Notes: a model not told the origin generated them from the sequence alone. Shown: positions 1 through 10,155, counted from the stretch's first letter. The stretch: 35,879 nt of DNA from Emcibacter sp. (GCA_016764855.1 JAESRB010000112.1:1-35879); one strand, 5' to 3'. Made by a program: numbers and translations.

Positions 1-1222
1 CGCCATAAGGGAATGTCAGGCGGGCGGTGCAGCCATCAAACGGGGCAAGTGGGTTGCCATCGGCATCAACATAGGAATAACGTCCGACAGCAGCCCCGCC
101 GTAAATTGTATTTGGTCCGGTATCCAAATCACGTACCCCGGAAGGTCTCGTCGTTGTACCACCTTCAACCGTAACCAGATATTCCGGGACCCAGTCTCCA
201 CGGCCTTTTTGACTATGGAAATAAGGTGTGATTTCGGCAGAGAAATTATCCCCCTCATAGGCGGCACGTAGATATAAGAAATAGTTGGTACGTAGCGTGG
301 ACCATGACGGACGATAGGCCTGATCAACAAAAGGAATGCCAGTGATCACATCGGTCAGACGGTCCCAGTTGGGATTTTCCTTGAATTGGTCAAGGCTGAT
401 GCGTTGAAAGTTGTCTTCTTGCGTATCATCCCAGGAAATGCGGCCTGTCAGGGTCCAGTCTTCTAATTCTGTGACGAATTTTGCGGCGATATGGTCGCGT
501 TCACTATTTCCGGCATTGCCAATCCATGCATCGTTATAGGTGTGAGAATAGCTGATATAAGCACGGGTGTTTGACATTACTTCCCCCGTATCATAGCGGA
601 AGAAATAACGTTGGGCATTATTGTCGCCGATACTGATTCCCGCTTGCAAACCGGATTCTTCCGCAGGATTATTGGTGATGAAGTTAATTGTTCCGCCCAA
701 TGCCTCATGGGATGGCGATGAAATATCACTTGTTCCTTGAGCGACTTCTACCCGCTCCAGATTTTCAGAATCAATATAACGGTTGGCCTTTGATCCACCG
801 CCGTAATTGGAATTACCATTGGGCAGGCCATCTATGGTCATGCCGATTTGCTGTTCGCTTAGCCCCACGTTAAAACCACGGATGCTGATGGTTGTAGACC
901 AGTCATCTGAGCCGAATGTACCGCCTTCGGAAATGAAGATCCCCGGCAGATTCTCAATGGCGGACAGAACGCTGGCAGAGGGAGCCTTTTGATCCAGCAT
1001 GACATTGTCGGTCGCATTATTGGCATATGTAACGGCCTTCCCGGTTACGACAACTTCTTCCATGGACATAATATCATCGGCATAGGCGGCTTCGGCCTCT
1101 TCTGCATGGGCTGTAATGTTGAGCGTTACTATGGTGCCCATAAGCGCAGTGGAACATAATAATTTCTTCCAGAAGGCATGATTGCCAGCATGGATAACTT
1201 TGTTAAGCGGTGTAGTCAACAT
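1..1222 (-). CDS. TonB-dependent receptor, N-terminal part (runs off the left edge of the window)
   Basis: Minus-strand open frame from ATG at 1222, absent from the ORF track because it has no stop inside the window. Reads MLTTPLNKVIHAGNHAFWKKLLCSTALMGT...MEEVVVTGKAVTYANNATDNVMLDQKAPSASVLSAIENLPGIFISEGGTFGSDDWSTTISIRGFNVGLSEQQIGMTIDGLPNG, a TonB-box/plug-type sequence. Confidence 0.85.
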   Translation of the reverse strand, partial: MLTTPLNKVIHAGNHAFWKKLLCSTALMGTIVTLNITAHAEEAEAAYADDIMSMEEVVVTGKAVTYANNATDNVMLDQKAPSASVLSAIENLPGIFISEGGTFGSDDWSTTISIRGFNVGLSEQQIGMTIDGLPNGNSNYGGGSKANRYIDSENLERVEVAQGTSDISSPSHEALGGTINFITNNPAEESGLQAGISIGDNNAQRYFFRYDTGEVMSNTRAYISYSHTYNDAWIGNAGNSERDHIAAKFVTELEDWTLTGRISWDDTQEDNFQRISLDQFKENPNWDRLTDVITGIPFVDQAYRPSWSTLRTNYFLYLRAAYEGDNFSAEITPYFHSQKGRGDWVPEYLVTVEGGTTTRPSGVRDLDTGPNTIYGGAAVGRYSYVDADGNPLAPFDGCTARLTFPYG

Positions 1223-1394
1223 TGGTAAAATCCTTATCAAATCTGAATAATTGAAATAATATTCATTAATTCCCACCTTGGGTTAAGGCGAATATCAAAG
1301 ATTCAAATGACAGTTTCGTGAAGGATTTTTTATGTTTAGGATGCAGTTTTATGTCGTTATGTTTGAATCGAGGGTGATCGGCAGAAATAAAAAA

Positions 1395-1423
1395 AACCAA
1401 CCCATATTAATAATGGGTTGGTT
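1395..1423 (-). terminator. Rho-independent terminator downstream of the porin gene
   Basis: Inverted repeat aaccaacccat (1395-1405) / atgggttggtt (1413-1423); on the minus strand it is followed by a long T tract (A run at 1388-1396 on +). Confidence 0.75.
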
Positions 1424-1469
1424 AAAGTGTTGCCGAAATATGGAGCATTACATTTCGGTCTTGTGGTAT

Positions 1470-2789
1470 TTAGAAAGCGTATTTCGCGGAAAATTGTAGA
1501 CGGTGCATATTACCATTCAAACTGCTCTCGATGGTACGTTTAGCATACATATATTCCCCACCGAAAGTGATTTTAGGTATGGGAGAATAGAGCAGGTTGG
1601 CATGCATGCTATAGACGTCTTTGGTCACGCCGGTGCCAGTCAGGGCCACATTGTTATCCGCTTTGAAGGCCGATAATGTCAGGTTGGATCTGAATTTATC
1701 ATTCCAGAAATGACGGTAGGAAACAAATCCAGCATAAGAGCCAATGGCCTCGAGTTCTCCGGCGGCATTGATAACAGCACCATTCGCCGTGTTCAGGCCA
1801 AGATAACGGCCAAGGCCTTTGCCCCCTGTTGCCATAAAGCGGAAGTCATCTTTGGCCCCGACTTTTAACTTCCCGGACAGACTGATGCCCCAACCGGTGG
1901 TGCTATCGTCAATCACGCCGTTGTTGAGTTTCAGATTACGCAGGATACCGGCAATGCCAATATGCCCCCATGAATCCTTTTTATTATACCGGATCACAAA
2001 GTCCGGGATGGCCCCATCATCAGACACAATACGGCCACCGCCACCGAAAGGAGTTATGGTCGTTTCCGGGTTTTCTACAGAAATCTGGAATCCGCCAGAG
2101 GTATATCTGAACTGGGTTTGACGGATGAAGACCGTTCCTTCCGCCGGGCCGACGAAATCAAGGTTTTCGGCAAGAGCAGATACATCCTGAAATGTGGACC
2201 ATGTTTGACCGGCCAGAAAATTGTCGTATTTAACAAAGGCATGGCGCATTCTCGGGTTGTAACTATTGGTCAATCGTTCATTACCGCCCGGGCCGGTTAA
2301 AAAGTCCATTTCGATAAAAGTTGTTAAGTCATGACCATTCACATTAGTGGTGGTTTTGATGTTGAAGCGGGTTTCTTTTGCGCCGAGGTCACTGTCAAAG
2401 CCACTCTCGCTTGGCCCGCTACCCACAGGAATGAGTCCTGCAATATAAAAATCCCGGCCCAGGTTTTGGGGGCCTAATTCCCCGCGGCTATAGCTGGAGG
2501 CTATAAAGTCGGCCTTGATATAGCCGCCCAGAGAAACTTTTGTGTTTCCCACGCGCATTTCAAGGCTGTTCTTTTCGGCCTTTTGGGCAATCTCTTTTGT
2601 TGCGGCAACTTCTACATGTTGCTTCTGCAGATCGTCTTTCAATTCCATCAACATGGATTCTAATCTATTGATCTTCGCTTCCAGTTCCTGATTGGTTGCT
2701 GCAAACGCGTTACATGGTAGTAAAAAGGTTAAAGCGATGCCGCTTAACAGGCCACGTTTCAGAGAAATACGTGTTTCAGTTCTTTCCAT
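1470..2789 (-). CDS. DcaP-like / porin-family outer membrane protein
   Basis: 439 aa: signal peptide, N-terminal coiled coil (NQELEAKINRLESMLMELKDDLQKQ), then VSLGGYIKADFIASSYSRG and a beta-rich C-terminus ending LQFSAKYAF. Confidence 0.75.
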   Translation of the reverse strand: MERTETRISLKRGLLSGIALTFLLPCNAFAATNQELEAKINRLESMLMELKDDLQKQHVEVAATKEIAQKAEKNSLEMRVGNTKVSLGGYIKADFIASSYSRGELGPQNLGRDFYIAGLIPVGSGPSESGFDSDLGAKETRFNIKTTTNVNGHDLTTFIEMDFLTGPGGNERLTNSYNPRMRHAFVKYDNFLAGQTWSTFQDVSALAENLDFVGPAEGTVFIRQTQFRYTSGGFQISVENPETTITPFGGGGRIVSDDGAIPDFVIRYNKKDSWGHIGIAGILRNLKLNNGVIDDSTTGWGISLSGKLKVGAKDDFRFMATGGKGLGRYLGLNTANGAVINAAGELEAIGSYAGFVSYRHFWNDKFRSNLTLSAFKADNNVALTGTGVTKDVYSMHANLLYSPIPKITFGGEYMYAKRTIESSLNGNMHRLQFSAKYAF

Positions 2790-3061
2790 ATTTTTTAACT
2801 CCCTAGATATTTATTGATAAGACGAATTATTAGACATCTTTAAAGTTGGCGATATACGCCTTTCGTCGTATAAAAATGTCTTAAATCTAGTAAACTATTG
2901 TTTTTTATGAGTTTATTATTTTGATATACGACTAATGTCTAATATAAATCTGTCATAAAATTGTGAATATATGCCTACAGAATATGGAGGAGCTAGTAAC
3001 AGTTGATAATGAACCCTATATTCAATACATATATAATCTTGGGATATAGAGAGGTAATATC

Positions 3062-3205
3062 ATGACAGATTCAACAATTTATAATGTATCGGAAGAATTT
3101 GCGAAAAATAGCCATATGGATAATGAACGTTATCTTGAGCTGTATGAGCAATCTGTGAAAGACCCTGAGGGGTTTTGGGGAGAAATGGGCAAGCGTATTG
3201 ACTGA
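3062..3205 (+). CDS. acs: N-terminal segment of acetyl-CoA synthetase (ACAS_N-like), ended by an in-frame TGA
   Basis: MTDSTIYNVSEEFAKNSHMDNERYLELYEQSVKDPEGFWGEMGKRID* in the same frame as, and directly abutting, the 601-aa acs ORF. Matches the Acs N-terminus up to the usual ...LDWIKPY motif. Not in the supplied ORF track. Confidence 0.85.
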   Translation: MTDSTIYNVSEEFAKNSHMDNERYLELYEQSVKDPEGFWGEMGKRID

Positions 3206-5011
3206 ATGAAGCCCTATACGCAGGTTAAAGACGTGTCCTTTGCCAAGGAAGATTTGCATATCAACTGGTATGCGGACGGGACATTAAACGCCAGCGTCAA
3301 CTGTATTGACCGTCATTTGCCGGAACGTGCGAATCAAACGGCGATTATTTTTGAGGGGGATGATCCGTCGTCTTCTTTGAAAATCACTTATCAAACGCTT
3401 TATGAGAAAACATGTCGTTTCGCCAATGTATTGAAATCCCGTGGTGTTAAAAAAGGCGACCGGGTAACAATATACATGCCGATGATTCAGCAAGCGGTCT
3501 ATGCCATGCTGGCCTGCGCCCGTATTGGAGCGGTACATTCCGTTGTTTTCGGTGGTTTTTCGCCAGAGGCTCTGGCCGGTCGGATTAAAGACTGCGGCAG
3601 CCATGTGGTGATCACGGCGGATGAGGGTATTCGCGGTGGCCGGGCTGTTCCTCTTAAAACCAATGTAGATATGGCTCTTGCAGAACATAATGGTGATATG
3701 GAAGTGCATACCGTTGTTGTGGTACGCCATTCCGGAGCCAAGGTTCCTATGGAGGAAGGCCGTGATATCTGGTATCAGGATGAAGCAGAAAAACAGCCTG
3801 CGGAATGTACGCCAGAGGAAATGAATGCGGAAGATCCGTTGTTCATTCTTTATACGTCTGGTTCTACCGGACAGCCCAAGGGCGTTCTGCATACCACAGG
3901 CGGATATATGGTTTATGCCAGTCTGACTCATGAGCTGGTATTTGATTATAAAGACGGCGAGGTCTATTGGTGTACGGCCGATGTGGGCTGGGTTGCGGGG
4001 CATAGCTATATCGTATACGGGCCGTTGGCCAATGGGGCGACAACGCTGGTCTTCGAAGGCATTCCCACCTATCCCGATGCGTCACGTTTCTGGCAGATAT
4101 GTGATAAGCATCAGGTTAATATTTTTTATACGGCGCCAACGGCTTTGCGGGCTTTGATGCGGTCCGGGGATGATTATGTCAATTCCTGTGACCTGTCGTC
4201 TCTGCGGTTGTTAGGCTCAGTGGGGGAACCCATTAATCCAGAAGCCTGGAATTGGTATCATACGGTGATTGGTAAAGGTAAATGCCCGATAGTGGACACT
4301 TGGTGGCAAACGGAAACCGGAGGTATTATGATCACACCTCTGCCGGGCGCGACAGCATTGAAACCGGGGTCAGCCACGCGGCCTTTCTTTGGGGTTCAGT
4401 TGGAATTGGTTGATGGCGATGGTAAAGTTCTTGAAGGCGTAGCAGAAGGTAATCTGGTGATTACGGACAGTTGGCCGGGACAAATGCGGTCCGTTTACGG
4501 TGACCATGAACGTTTTATTCTGACGTATTTTTCCACCTATGAAGGTAAATATTTTACTGGAGATGGGTGTCGTCGGGATGAAGATGGTTATTACTGGATC
4601 ACAGGCCGGGTGGATGATGTGATCAATGTGTCGGGTCACCGTATGGGCACAGCCGAAGTGGAAAGCGCGTTGGTTTCCCATGATCTTGTCGCGGAAGCCG
4701 CCGTTGTGGGCTATCCGCATGATATTAAAGGGCAGGGCATATATGCCTATGTGACTTTGATGGCGGAAATTGAGGGCTCAGATGATTTGCGTCAGGACTT
4801 AAAGAAATGGGTGCGCCGGGAAATTGGTCCTATTGCCACACCGGATAAAATTCAATTTGCGCCGGGCCTGCCGAAAACCCGATCTGGTAAGATCATGCGT
4901 CGTATCCTGCGTAAAGTTGCGGCGAATGAACATGAAAACCTTGGCGATATATCAACTCTTGCTGATCCGTCTGTTGTTGAGGATATCATCCAAAACCGCA
5001 AAAATAAGTAA
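3206..5011 (+). CDS. acs: Acetate--CoA ligase (acetyl-CoA synthetase), main portion
   Basis: 601 aa with Acs motifs: [74 protein letters not shown]. Confidence 0.95.
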   Translation: MKPYTQVKDVSFAKEDLHINWYADGTLNASVNCIDRHLPERANQTAIIFEGDDPSSSLKITYQTLYEKTCRFANVLKSRGVKKGDRVTIYMPMIQQAVYAMLACARIGAVHSVVFGGFSPEALAGRIKDCGSHVVITADEGIRGGRAVPLKTNVDMALAEHNGDMEVHTVVVVRHSGAKVPMEEGRDIWYQDEAEKQPAECTPEEMNAEDPLFILYTSGSTGQPKGVLHTTGGYMVYASLTHELVFDYKDGEVYWCTADVGWVAGHSYIVYGPLANGATTLVFEGIPTYPDASRFWQICDKHQVNIFYTAPTALRALMRSGDDYVNSCDLSSLRLLGSVGEPINPEAWNWYHTVIGKGKCPIVDTWWQTETGGIMITPLPGATALKPGSATRPFFGVQLELVDGDGKVLEGVAEGNLVITDSWPGQMRSVYGDHERFILTYFSTYEGKYFTGDGCRRDEDGYYWITGRVDDVINVSGHRMGTAEVESALVSHDLVAEAAVVGYPHDIKGQGIYAYVTLMAEIEGSDDLRQDLKKWVRREIGPIATPDKIQFAPGLPKTRSGKIMRRILRKVAANEHENLGDISTLADPSVVEDIIQNRKNK

Positions 5012-5033
5012 TCGGGAAAGATGACTTCCACGC

Positions 5034-5057
5034 CGTTAAAACGACGTCGGTTTAACG
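5034..5057. repeat. Near-perfect 24-bp palindrome just after acs
   Basis: cgttaaaacgacgtcggtttaacg is self-complementary except for one mismatched pair; no adjacent T tract. Confidence 0.7.
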
Positions 5058-5078
5058 CAAATAATAGAATATGTAATG

Positions 5079-5101
5079 AAAGGCCCTTTATGGGGCCTTT
5101 T
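5079..5101 (+). terminator. Rho-independent terminator after acs
   Basis: aaaggccc (5079-5086) / gggccttt (5093-5100) followed by T. Confidence 0.7.
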
Positions 5102-5196
5102 ATCTTTCTGGCAAATAATCAAAAAAAGTCGTATAATGACTATGGGACAATAATAAATATTTGAGGCGATAAGAAACAAACATATAAGAGGGGACT

Positions 5197-5859
5197 ATGC
5201 TGGGGCGGAAAGTATTAATCACTGATGATCATCCATTATTCAGATCGGCGTTGCGACAAGCTGTAAAAAGAGTGGCCCCGGATGCGGACATTCTGGAGGT
5301 TAGTAGCCTTGCCGAGGCACAGAATAGTCTGTCTTTGGAACCGGATATTAAATTGGTGCTCTTGGATATTCATATGTCCGATAGCCATGGTTTTTCCGGG
5401 TTGATAATAATCCGCAAGGAATTTCCTCTATTGCCGGTTATTGTTGTTTCAGCCAGTGAAGAAATCTCAATCATTCAAAAGTCCATGAAATATGGGGCCT
5501 CCGGCTTTATTCCAAAGTCATCCGATTTGTCGGTTATTGGAGAGGCAATTGAAAGTGTTTTTAAGGGTGATCTGTGGTTGCCCGAGGGCGCGGCAGAGAA
5601 ATTTACCGATAGTAATGACCCGGACAAGGAAAAGTCGCAGCGACTTGCCAGTCTGACACCAGCTCAGTTCAAGGTATTAATGGGGCTGACCGATGGGTTG
5701 TTAAATAAACAAATCGCTTATAATATGGATATTTCCGAAGCGACGGTAAAGGCACATGTCACGGCAATTTTTAGAAAATTGAATGTGAATACACGCACTC
5801 AGGCGGTTATTTTTGCTCGCTCTCTTAAGCTAGAGACAGATAGAATAGAAGAAGAATAA
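5197..5859 (+). CDS. LuxR/NarL-family response regulator, CrbR-like
   Basis: N-terminal REC (VLITDDHPLFRSALRQAV, LVLLDIHMSD) and C-terminal HTH (LTPAQFKVLMGLTDGLLNKQIAYNMDISEATVKAHVTAIFRKLNVNTRTQAV). Located beside acs and a CrbS-like kinase. Confidence 0.9.
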   Translation: MLGRKVLITDDHPLFRSALRQAVKRVAPDADILEVSSLAEAQNSLSLEPDIKLVLLDIHMSDSHGFSGLIIIRKEFPLLPVIVVSASEEISIIQKSMKYGASGFIPKSSDLSVIGEAIESVFKGDLWLPEGAAEKFTDSNDPDKEKSQRLASLTPAQFKVLMGLTDGLLNKQIAYNMDISEATVKAHVTAIFRKLNVNTRTQAVIFARSLKLETDRIEEE

Positions 5860-5893
5860 AACGAAACCTTAAAGAACCATATCTTTTCGGAGG

Positions 5894-8800
5894 TCAGGTT
5901 TTTTCCATGTTTAATAAGGCTGCCCGCAGGGTGGCAGGCTCCACGGGTTTCTGAATATGCCGAAAACCGGCATGTAGTATTTTATCTTTCACATCTGACG
6001 ACCTATCTGCAGTAATGATGTAGCCGATAAAACTATCCCCTAATTTTTCACGCATTTTTATGAGCAAGTCTAATCCGGTTTCGGGCGTGTCCAATTGGTA
6101 ATCGGCGAATATAATATCCGGGCTGCGTTCTGTTTCGGCAAGCCTTTGCAAGGCTTCGGGGTAATCCGTAGCCGTCATGACATGGCAATTCCATCTGGTG
6201 AGAAGCTTTTTCATACCGTCCAATATGGTGCGTTCATTATCAACACAAAGAACAGAAAGGTCTTTATTGGGTTTTATTATGGATATGGAGGGGGATACAC
6301 TTTGTTTTTTTGGTTCTTTTTTACTTAATGGAACTGTCACGCGGAAGACGGACCCTTTGCCCATTATGGAGTTCACAGATATCGTATGGTCCAGAATTTT
6401 GATAATGCGTTCTGTAATGGCAAGGCCGAGCCCCAATCCTTTGTCATTGCCGGTATAGCCGTTGTTCAGACGTTTGAATTCCTGAAATATTTCTTCGTAT
6501 TTGTCCTCTTCAATACCGCTGCCTGTATCCCATACCTCAATGACGAGATGTTTTCCCTGTAAACGTGTCCCCATTAATACTCGGCCTTTTTCCGTATATC
6601 GGAGAGCATTGGAGACTAGGTTTTGCAAAACGCTGTGTAATAGTCCCTTGTCGCTGGAAATAACAGCGGAGCATGGAACTTGCCGAAATTCTAGCCCGGA
6701 TTCCTTTGCGATGGCTGAAAACTCCACATTCAGCGCATTGAATAAACTTTGTATCGGGAAATCTACGATTTCTGAAATTGTCCCGCCCGCATCCAGTTTA
6801 GAGATATCAAGCAGGGCATTTAACAGCCTTTCCGATGATTTCAGGGACTGGGAAATATTCCTTACGACATCATAGGTTTCTTGATCCTGATCGGCCAAAT
6901 CCTCCTCCAGAACAGCGGCAAATAATCGGGCAGCATTCAAGGGCTGTAAAAGATCATGACTGGCGGCAGCAAGGAAGCGGGTTTTGCTTTGTGTTGCATC
7001 CTCAGCCAGTTGTTTTGCTTCTCGCAATTCTTCTTCGATTTGGGCGCGGGCTTTGATTTCCGCATGAAGGTTGGCATTTAATTGAGAAAGTTCTTCTGTA
7101 CGGTTTTTGACCCGGCCTTCCAAATTCTCATTGGTGTCTTTCAGAGCAAGTTCGGCCTTTCGGCGGTCGGTAATATCCTGATACAGGGCAAAGAAACCCT
7201 GTGTGATATTATGCTCATCCTTTTGCGGGATATAGGAAACCTGAGTATATCTTATGCCCAGTCCTTTTTGGTATATTTCCAGATCAAAAAGTTGTTTCTT
7301 TCCGGCGAGAACACCCTTTATATAAGGTTCTCTTAGGGTATAATCTTCGTGTCCCAATACATCATGAATATGTTTGCCAATAATATTATTATTGTCAGGG
7401 TTATAAAGGGCGTGATATGCTTTATTGGCAAACCTCAGGCGGTAATCCTTATCCGTATAGGCAATCACTTCAGGAACATTGTCGGTATAAAAACGCATAT
7501 TTTCTTCATTTTGACGAAGCGCATTTTCAATACGTTTTAATTCGGTAATATCAGTAAAGCTGATCACAGTTCCGCCGCCGGGCATGGGGTTTGAGATAAC
7601 CTGTACCACCTGATCATTGGGGCGGAAACGAATGGAACTGCGGGGGCGGCGTTTGCGCCAATCTACTTTGCGGCGGGCGAGGACCGCATCCACATCTGCG
7701 CTGCCATATTCGCCTTGTTTGGCATTAAACCGGACCAAGTCCTCGACTGGGCGGCCCACATAAAGAAAGTCTTCCGGGTATCCAAACATCTCGATATATT
7801 TTTTGTTCCAGGCAATGATATTAATATTGGCATCAAATACAAAGATAGCCTGACCGACATTCCCCAAAGTCGATTGTAATATTTCCCTATTAAAATCAAG
7901 CTCTTCCGAGGCATCGTTGAGGAGTTTTATCACATCCTCAATCTGAAAATTTGTACCTTTCAGGGTCGAGGCCATTAAACGGTGAGATGCAGAGGAGCCA
8001 ATGGCGCGGGCAATCAACCCCTCTACATGATGAACAAATTGTGCGTTAATTTTATCAGATACTTTTAGGTCGTTCCCTGTGGTCAGGTTAAAATTCTTGA
8101 TCAGGTTCTTCCCGGCATAGGCACCCAGAACTTTTATGACCAGATGCCTTAATATACGGGCCGTTACAATGTTATCGGATTTAACCATGTCACTATGCTG
8201 GATCGGTTTGGTATTCTCATCGACAAAAGCTCTGGCCTGAATTTTGTCCAATATGGTTGGCGTTTCTTTCAGGGAGAAGTAAATATAACAGCTTACATTA
8301 GCCAAAAGGCTATAGACGACGCCGTGGGTTAAAGGGTCCATTGCCGTAATGCCGAACAAGGCCTCTGGTTTTAGCCATAAAATACCGAAAGGGCCATTTT
8401 CGATGAACAGTTCGTTTATCCAACCAATGCCCTTCATACTGGGTAGTAGGAGCGTATAAAACCATATGGCGTAGCCACTGCTGATGCCATATATAACGCC
8501 TTTTTTGTGGCCTTTGCGCCAGAGAACGGCACCAATGACCGCTGGTATAAACTGGCTGGCGGCGACAAAAGATATGAGCCCAATATTGGCTAGAGCATCA
8601 TCCGATGATGTGCGGAAGTAGGCATAGGCAAGTAACATCAACAAAATAATAGCCACGCGCCGGACAAATAAAAGGGCCTTGCTGAAATTTTGTTCTTCCA
8701 GATTTATCAGGTTGTATTTAAATAGTAATGGCATGACGATGTCGTTGCAAATCATCGTACTCAGAGAGATGCAGGCCACAATCACCATGCCGGTAGCTGC

Positions 8801-9829
8801 CGAAAAACCGCCTAAATAGATGAAGACAGCCAGAGCTTTATTGTCAAATATGATGGGTAGACCTAAAACATAATAATCAGGATTTTGGATTGTTCCGGAT
8901 AGTAATTCAATCCCACCAACCACTGTGGGAATAAAAACCAGACTGATCAAAATCAAATAGAGTGAAAATATCCATCGGGCCATTTTTACATCATTTGGGT
9001 CATTATTTTCCACAACGGTTACATGGAACTGTCGCGGTAAACATATGATCGCGGCCATGCTAAGGAATAAGATGGTGAAGAAGCGGGTGTTTAATTGATC
9101 AGAGGTAAAGAGGTTCTGGGATTGGTTCAATTGGTCAAGGCGGCTCAACAGATCCCCGATCCCATCCATCAGGTAAAAGGTGACAAAAATACCAACAGCC
9201 ATTAGGGCGACAAGTTTAATGATAGCTTCAAAAGCTATGGCCTGAATTAAGCCGCGATGATGTTCTGTGGCATCAATATGCCGGGTGCCAAACATGATTG
9301 AAAAGAAGGCCAGCATAATGGCAATGAGGAAAGTCTGGTTGTTTGATGATGTTGTGAGCGTAGAGAAAAGTTCGATCTCGGTTGAATCAGCCATGATTTG
9401 AAAAGTGGTGGCAATGGATTTTAACTGTAACGCGATATAGGGTAAAGAGCCTATCACGGCCAGACAGGCGACCATCATCGCCAAATTTTGGCTTTTGCCA
9501 TATCGGGAAGAAATAAAGTCAGCGATAGAGGAGGAATGTTGATTTTGTCCGGCCACCACCAGCCGTCTGATCAATTTATGACCAAAAAGAAAGACAAGAA
9601 TGGGGCCAAGATAAATGGCAAGGAAGCTGAGACCTTGTGATATTGCGGTTCCGGTCGCTCCGTAATATGTCCAGGAAGAGCAATATACGGCCAGTGATAA
9701 ACTATAAACCAAAGCCCGGATAAAGGGAGCTTGAGCCTTATTTCTGTTCCGGTCACCCCACCATGCCACAAGGAATAAGGCGCCCATATACCCCAGAGAG
9801 ATAAGAATGATCAACCAGCCGTGTAACAT
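5894..9829 (-). CDS. Hybrid sensor histidine kinase with sodium:solute-symporter N-terminus, PAS domains, HisKA/HATPase and REC (CrbS-like)
   Basis: 1311 aa: multi-TM SSS-like N-terminus, PAS segments (GQAIFVFDANINIIAWNKKYIEMFGY; PEVIAYTDKDYRLRFANKAYHALYN), H-box AAASHDLLQPLNAARLF, GLGLGLAITERI, and terminal REC VLCVDNERTILDGMKKLL...FADYQLD...KPV. Confidence 0.92.
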   Translation of the reverse strand: MLHGWLIILISLGYMGALFLVAWWGDRNRNKAQAPFIRALVYSLSLAVYCSSWTYYGATGTAISQGLSFLAIYLGPILVFLFGHKLIRRLVVAGQNQHSSSIADFISSRYGKSQNLAMMVACLAVIGSLPYIALQLKSIATTFQIMADSTEIELFSTLTTSSNNQTFLIAIMLAFFSIMFGTRHIDATEHHRGLIQAIAFEAIIKLVALMAVGIFVTFYLMDGIGDLLSRLDQLNQSQNLFTSDQLNTRFFTILFLSMAAIICLPRQFHVTVVENNDPNDVKMARWIFSLYLILISLVFIPTVVGGIELLSGTIQNPDYYVLGLPIIFDNKALAVFIYLGGFSAATGMVIVACISLSTMICNDIVMPLLFKYNLINLEEQNFSKALLFVRRVAIILLMLLAYAYFRTSSDDALANIGLISFVAASQFIPAVIGAVLWRKGHKKGVIYGISSGYAIWFYTLLLPSMKGIGWINELFIENGPFGILWLKPEALFGITAMDPLTHGVVYSLLANVSCYIYFSLKETPTILDKIQARAFVDENTKPIQHSDMVKSDNIVTARILRHLVIKVLGAYAGKNLIKNFNLTTGNDLKVSDKINAQFVHHVEGLIARAIGSSASHRLMASTLKGTNFQIEDVIKLLNDASEELDFNREILQSTLGNVGQAIFVFDANINIIAWNKKYIEMFGYPEDFLYVGRPVEDLVRFNAKQGEYGSADVDAVLARRKVDWRKRRPRSSIRFRPNDQVVQVISNPMPGGGTVISFTDITELKRIENALRQNEENMRFYTDNVPEVIAYTDKDYRLRFANKAYHALYNPDNNNIIGKHIHDVLGHEDYTLREPYIKGVLAGKKQLFDLEIYQKGLGIRYTQVSYIPQKDEHNITQGFFALYQDITDRRKAELALKDTNENLEGRVKNRTEELSQLNANLHAEIKARAQIEEELREAKQLAEDATQSKTRFLAAASHDLLQPLNAARLFAAVLEEDLADQDQETYDVVRNISQSLKSSERLLNALLDISKLDAGGTISEIVDFPIQSLFNALNVEFSAIAKESGLEFRQVPCSAVISSDKGLLHSVLQNLVSNALRYTEKGRVLMGTRLQGKHLVIEVWDTGSGIEEDKYEEIFQEFKRLNNGYTGNDKGLGLGLAITERIIKILDHTISVNSIMGKGSVFRVTVPLSKKEPKKQSVSPSISIIKPNKDLSVLCVDNERTILDGMKKLLTRWNCHVMTATDYPEALQRLAETERSPDIIFADYQLDTPETGLDLLIKMREKLGDSFIGYIITADRSSDVKDKILHAGFRHIQKPVEPATLRAALLNMEKT

Positions 9830-9890
9830 TTACCTTTCCTTGTCTTAATGATGTGGGGTTCTATTCTTGTTTGCACAGTTGTTTCTATTT

Positions 9891-10115
9891 TTAAAGCATC
9901 AGGTTATTCATGAAACGGACAATAATACCCAATATCAGAATATAAAGTCCGATGCGGTTGAAGAGGTATTCCTGCTTTGTCAGGTCTAGCTTACTGAACC
10001 ATATTTTTTTGAAAAGCTTGCTATCTTTTGTCCTCTGATAATATTTCACCATGGAGATTACCATTAAGGTGAGGCCGCCAAAAACCAGAATATTTTCAAT
10101 AAATGTATATGTCAT
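9891..10115 (-). CDS. Small two-TM membrane protein of unknown function (74 aa)
   Basis: MTYTFIENILVFGGLTLMVISMVKYYQRTKDSKLFKKIWFSKLDLTKQEYLFNRIGLYILILGIIVRFMNNLML; two hydrophobic segments; SD-like AGGGA upstream; co-directional with and between the symporter and kinase genes. Confidence 0.65.
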   Translation of the reverse strand: MTYTFIENILVFGGLTLMVISMVKYYQRTKDSKLFKKIWFSKLDLTKQEYLFNRIGLYILILGIIVRFMNNLML

Positions 10116-10155
10116 ATTTTCTTGTCCCTGTGGTTATTGTAGGCATGAAAACAGC

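Noticed and set aside
16-330. 104-aa minus-strand ORF at the left edge
   Set aside because: Out of frame with the TonB receptor that covers the same bases on the same strand with clear family sequence.
3203-3205. TGA as selenocysteine or a global TGA=Trp code
   Set aside because: Acs has Trp, not Cys/Sec, at this site; no SECIS-like hairpin was evident by eye, and several other genes here use TGA as a normal stop in ATGA overlaps.
3284-4003. 239-aa minus-strand ORF inside acs
   Set aside because: Antisense to a confidently coding, highly conserved gene; no recognisable domain, so a chance open frame.
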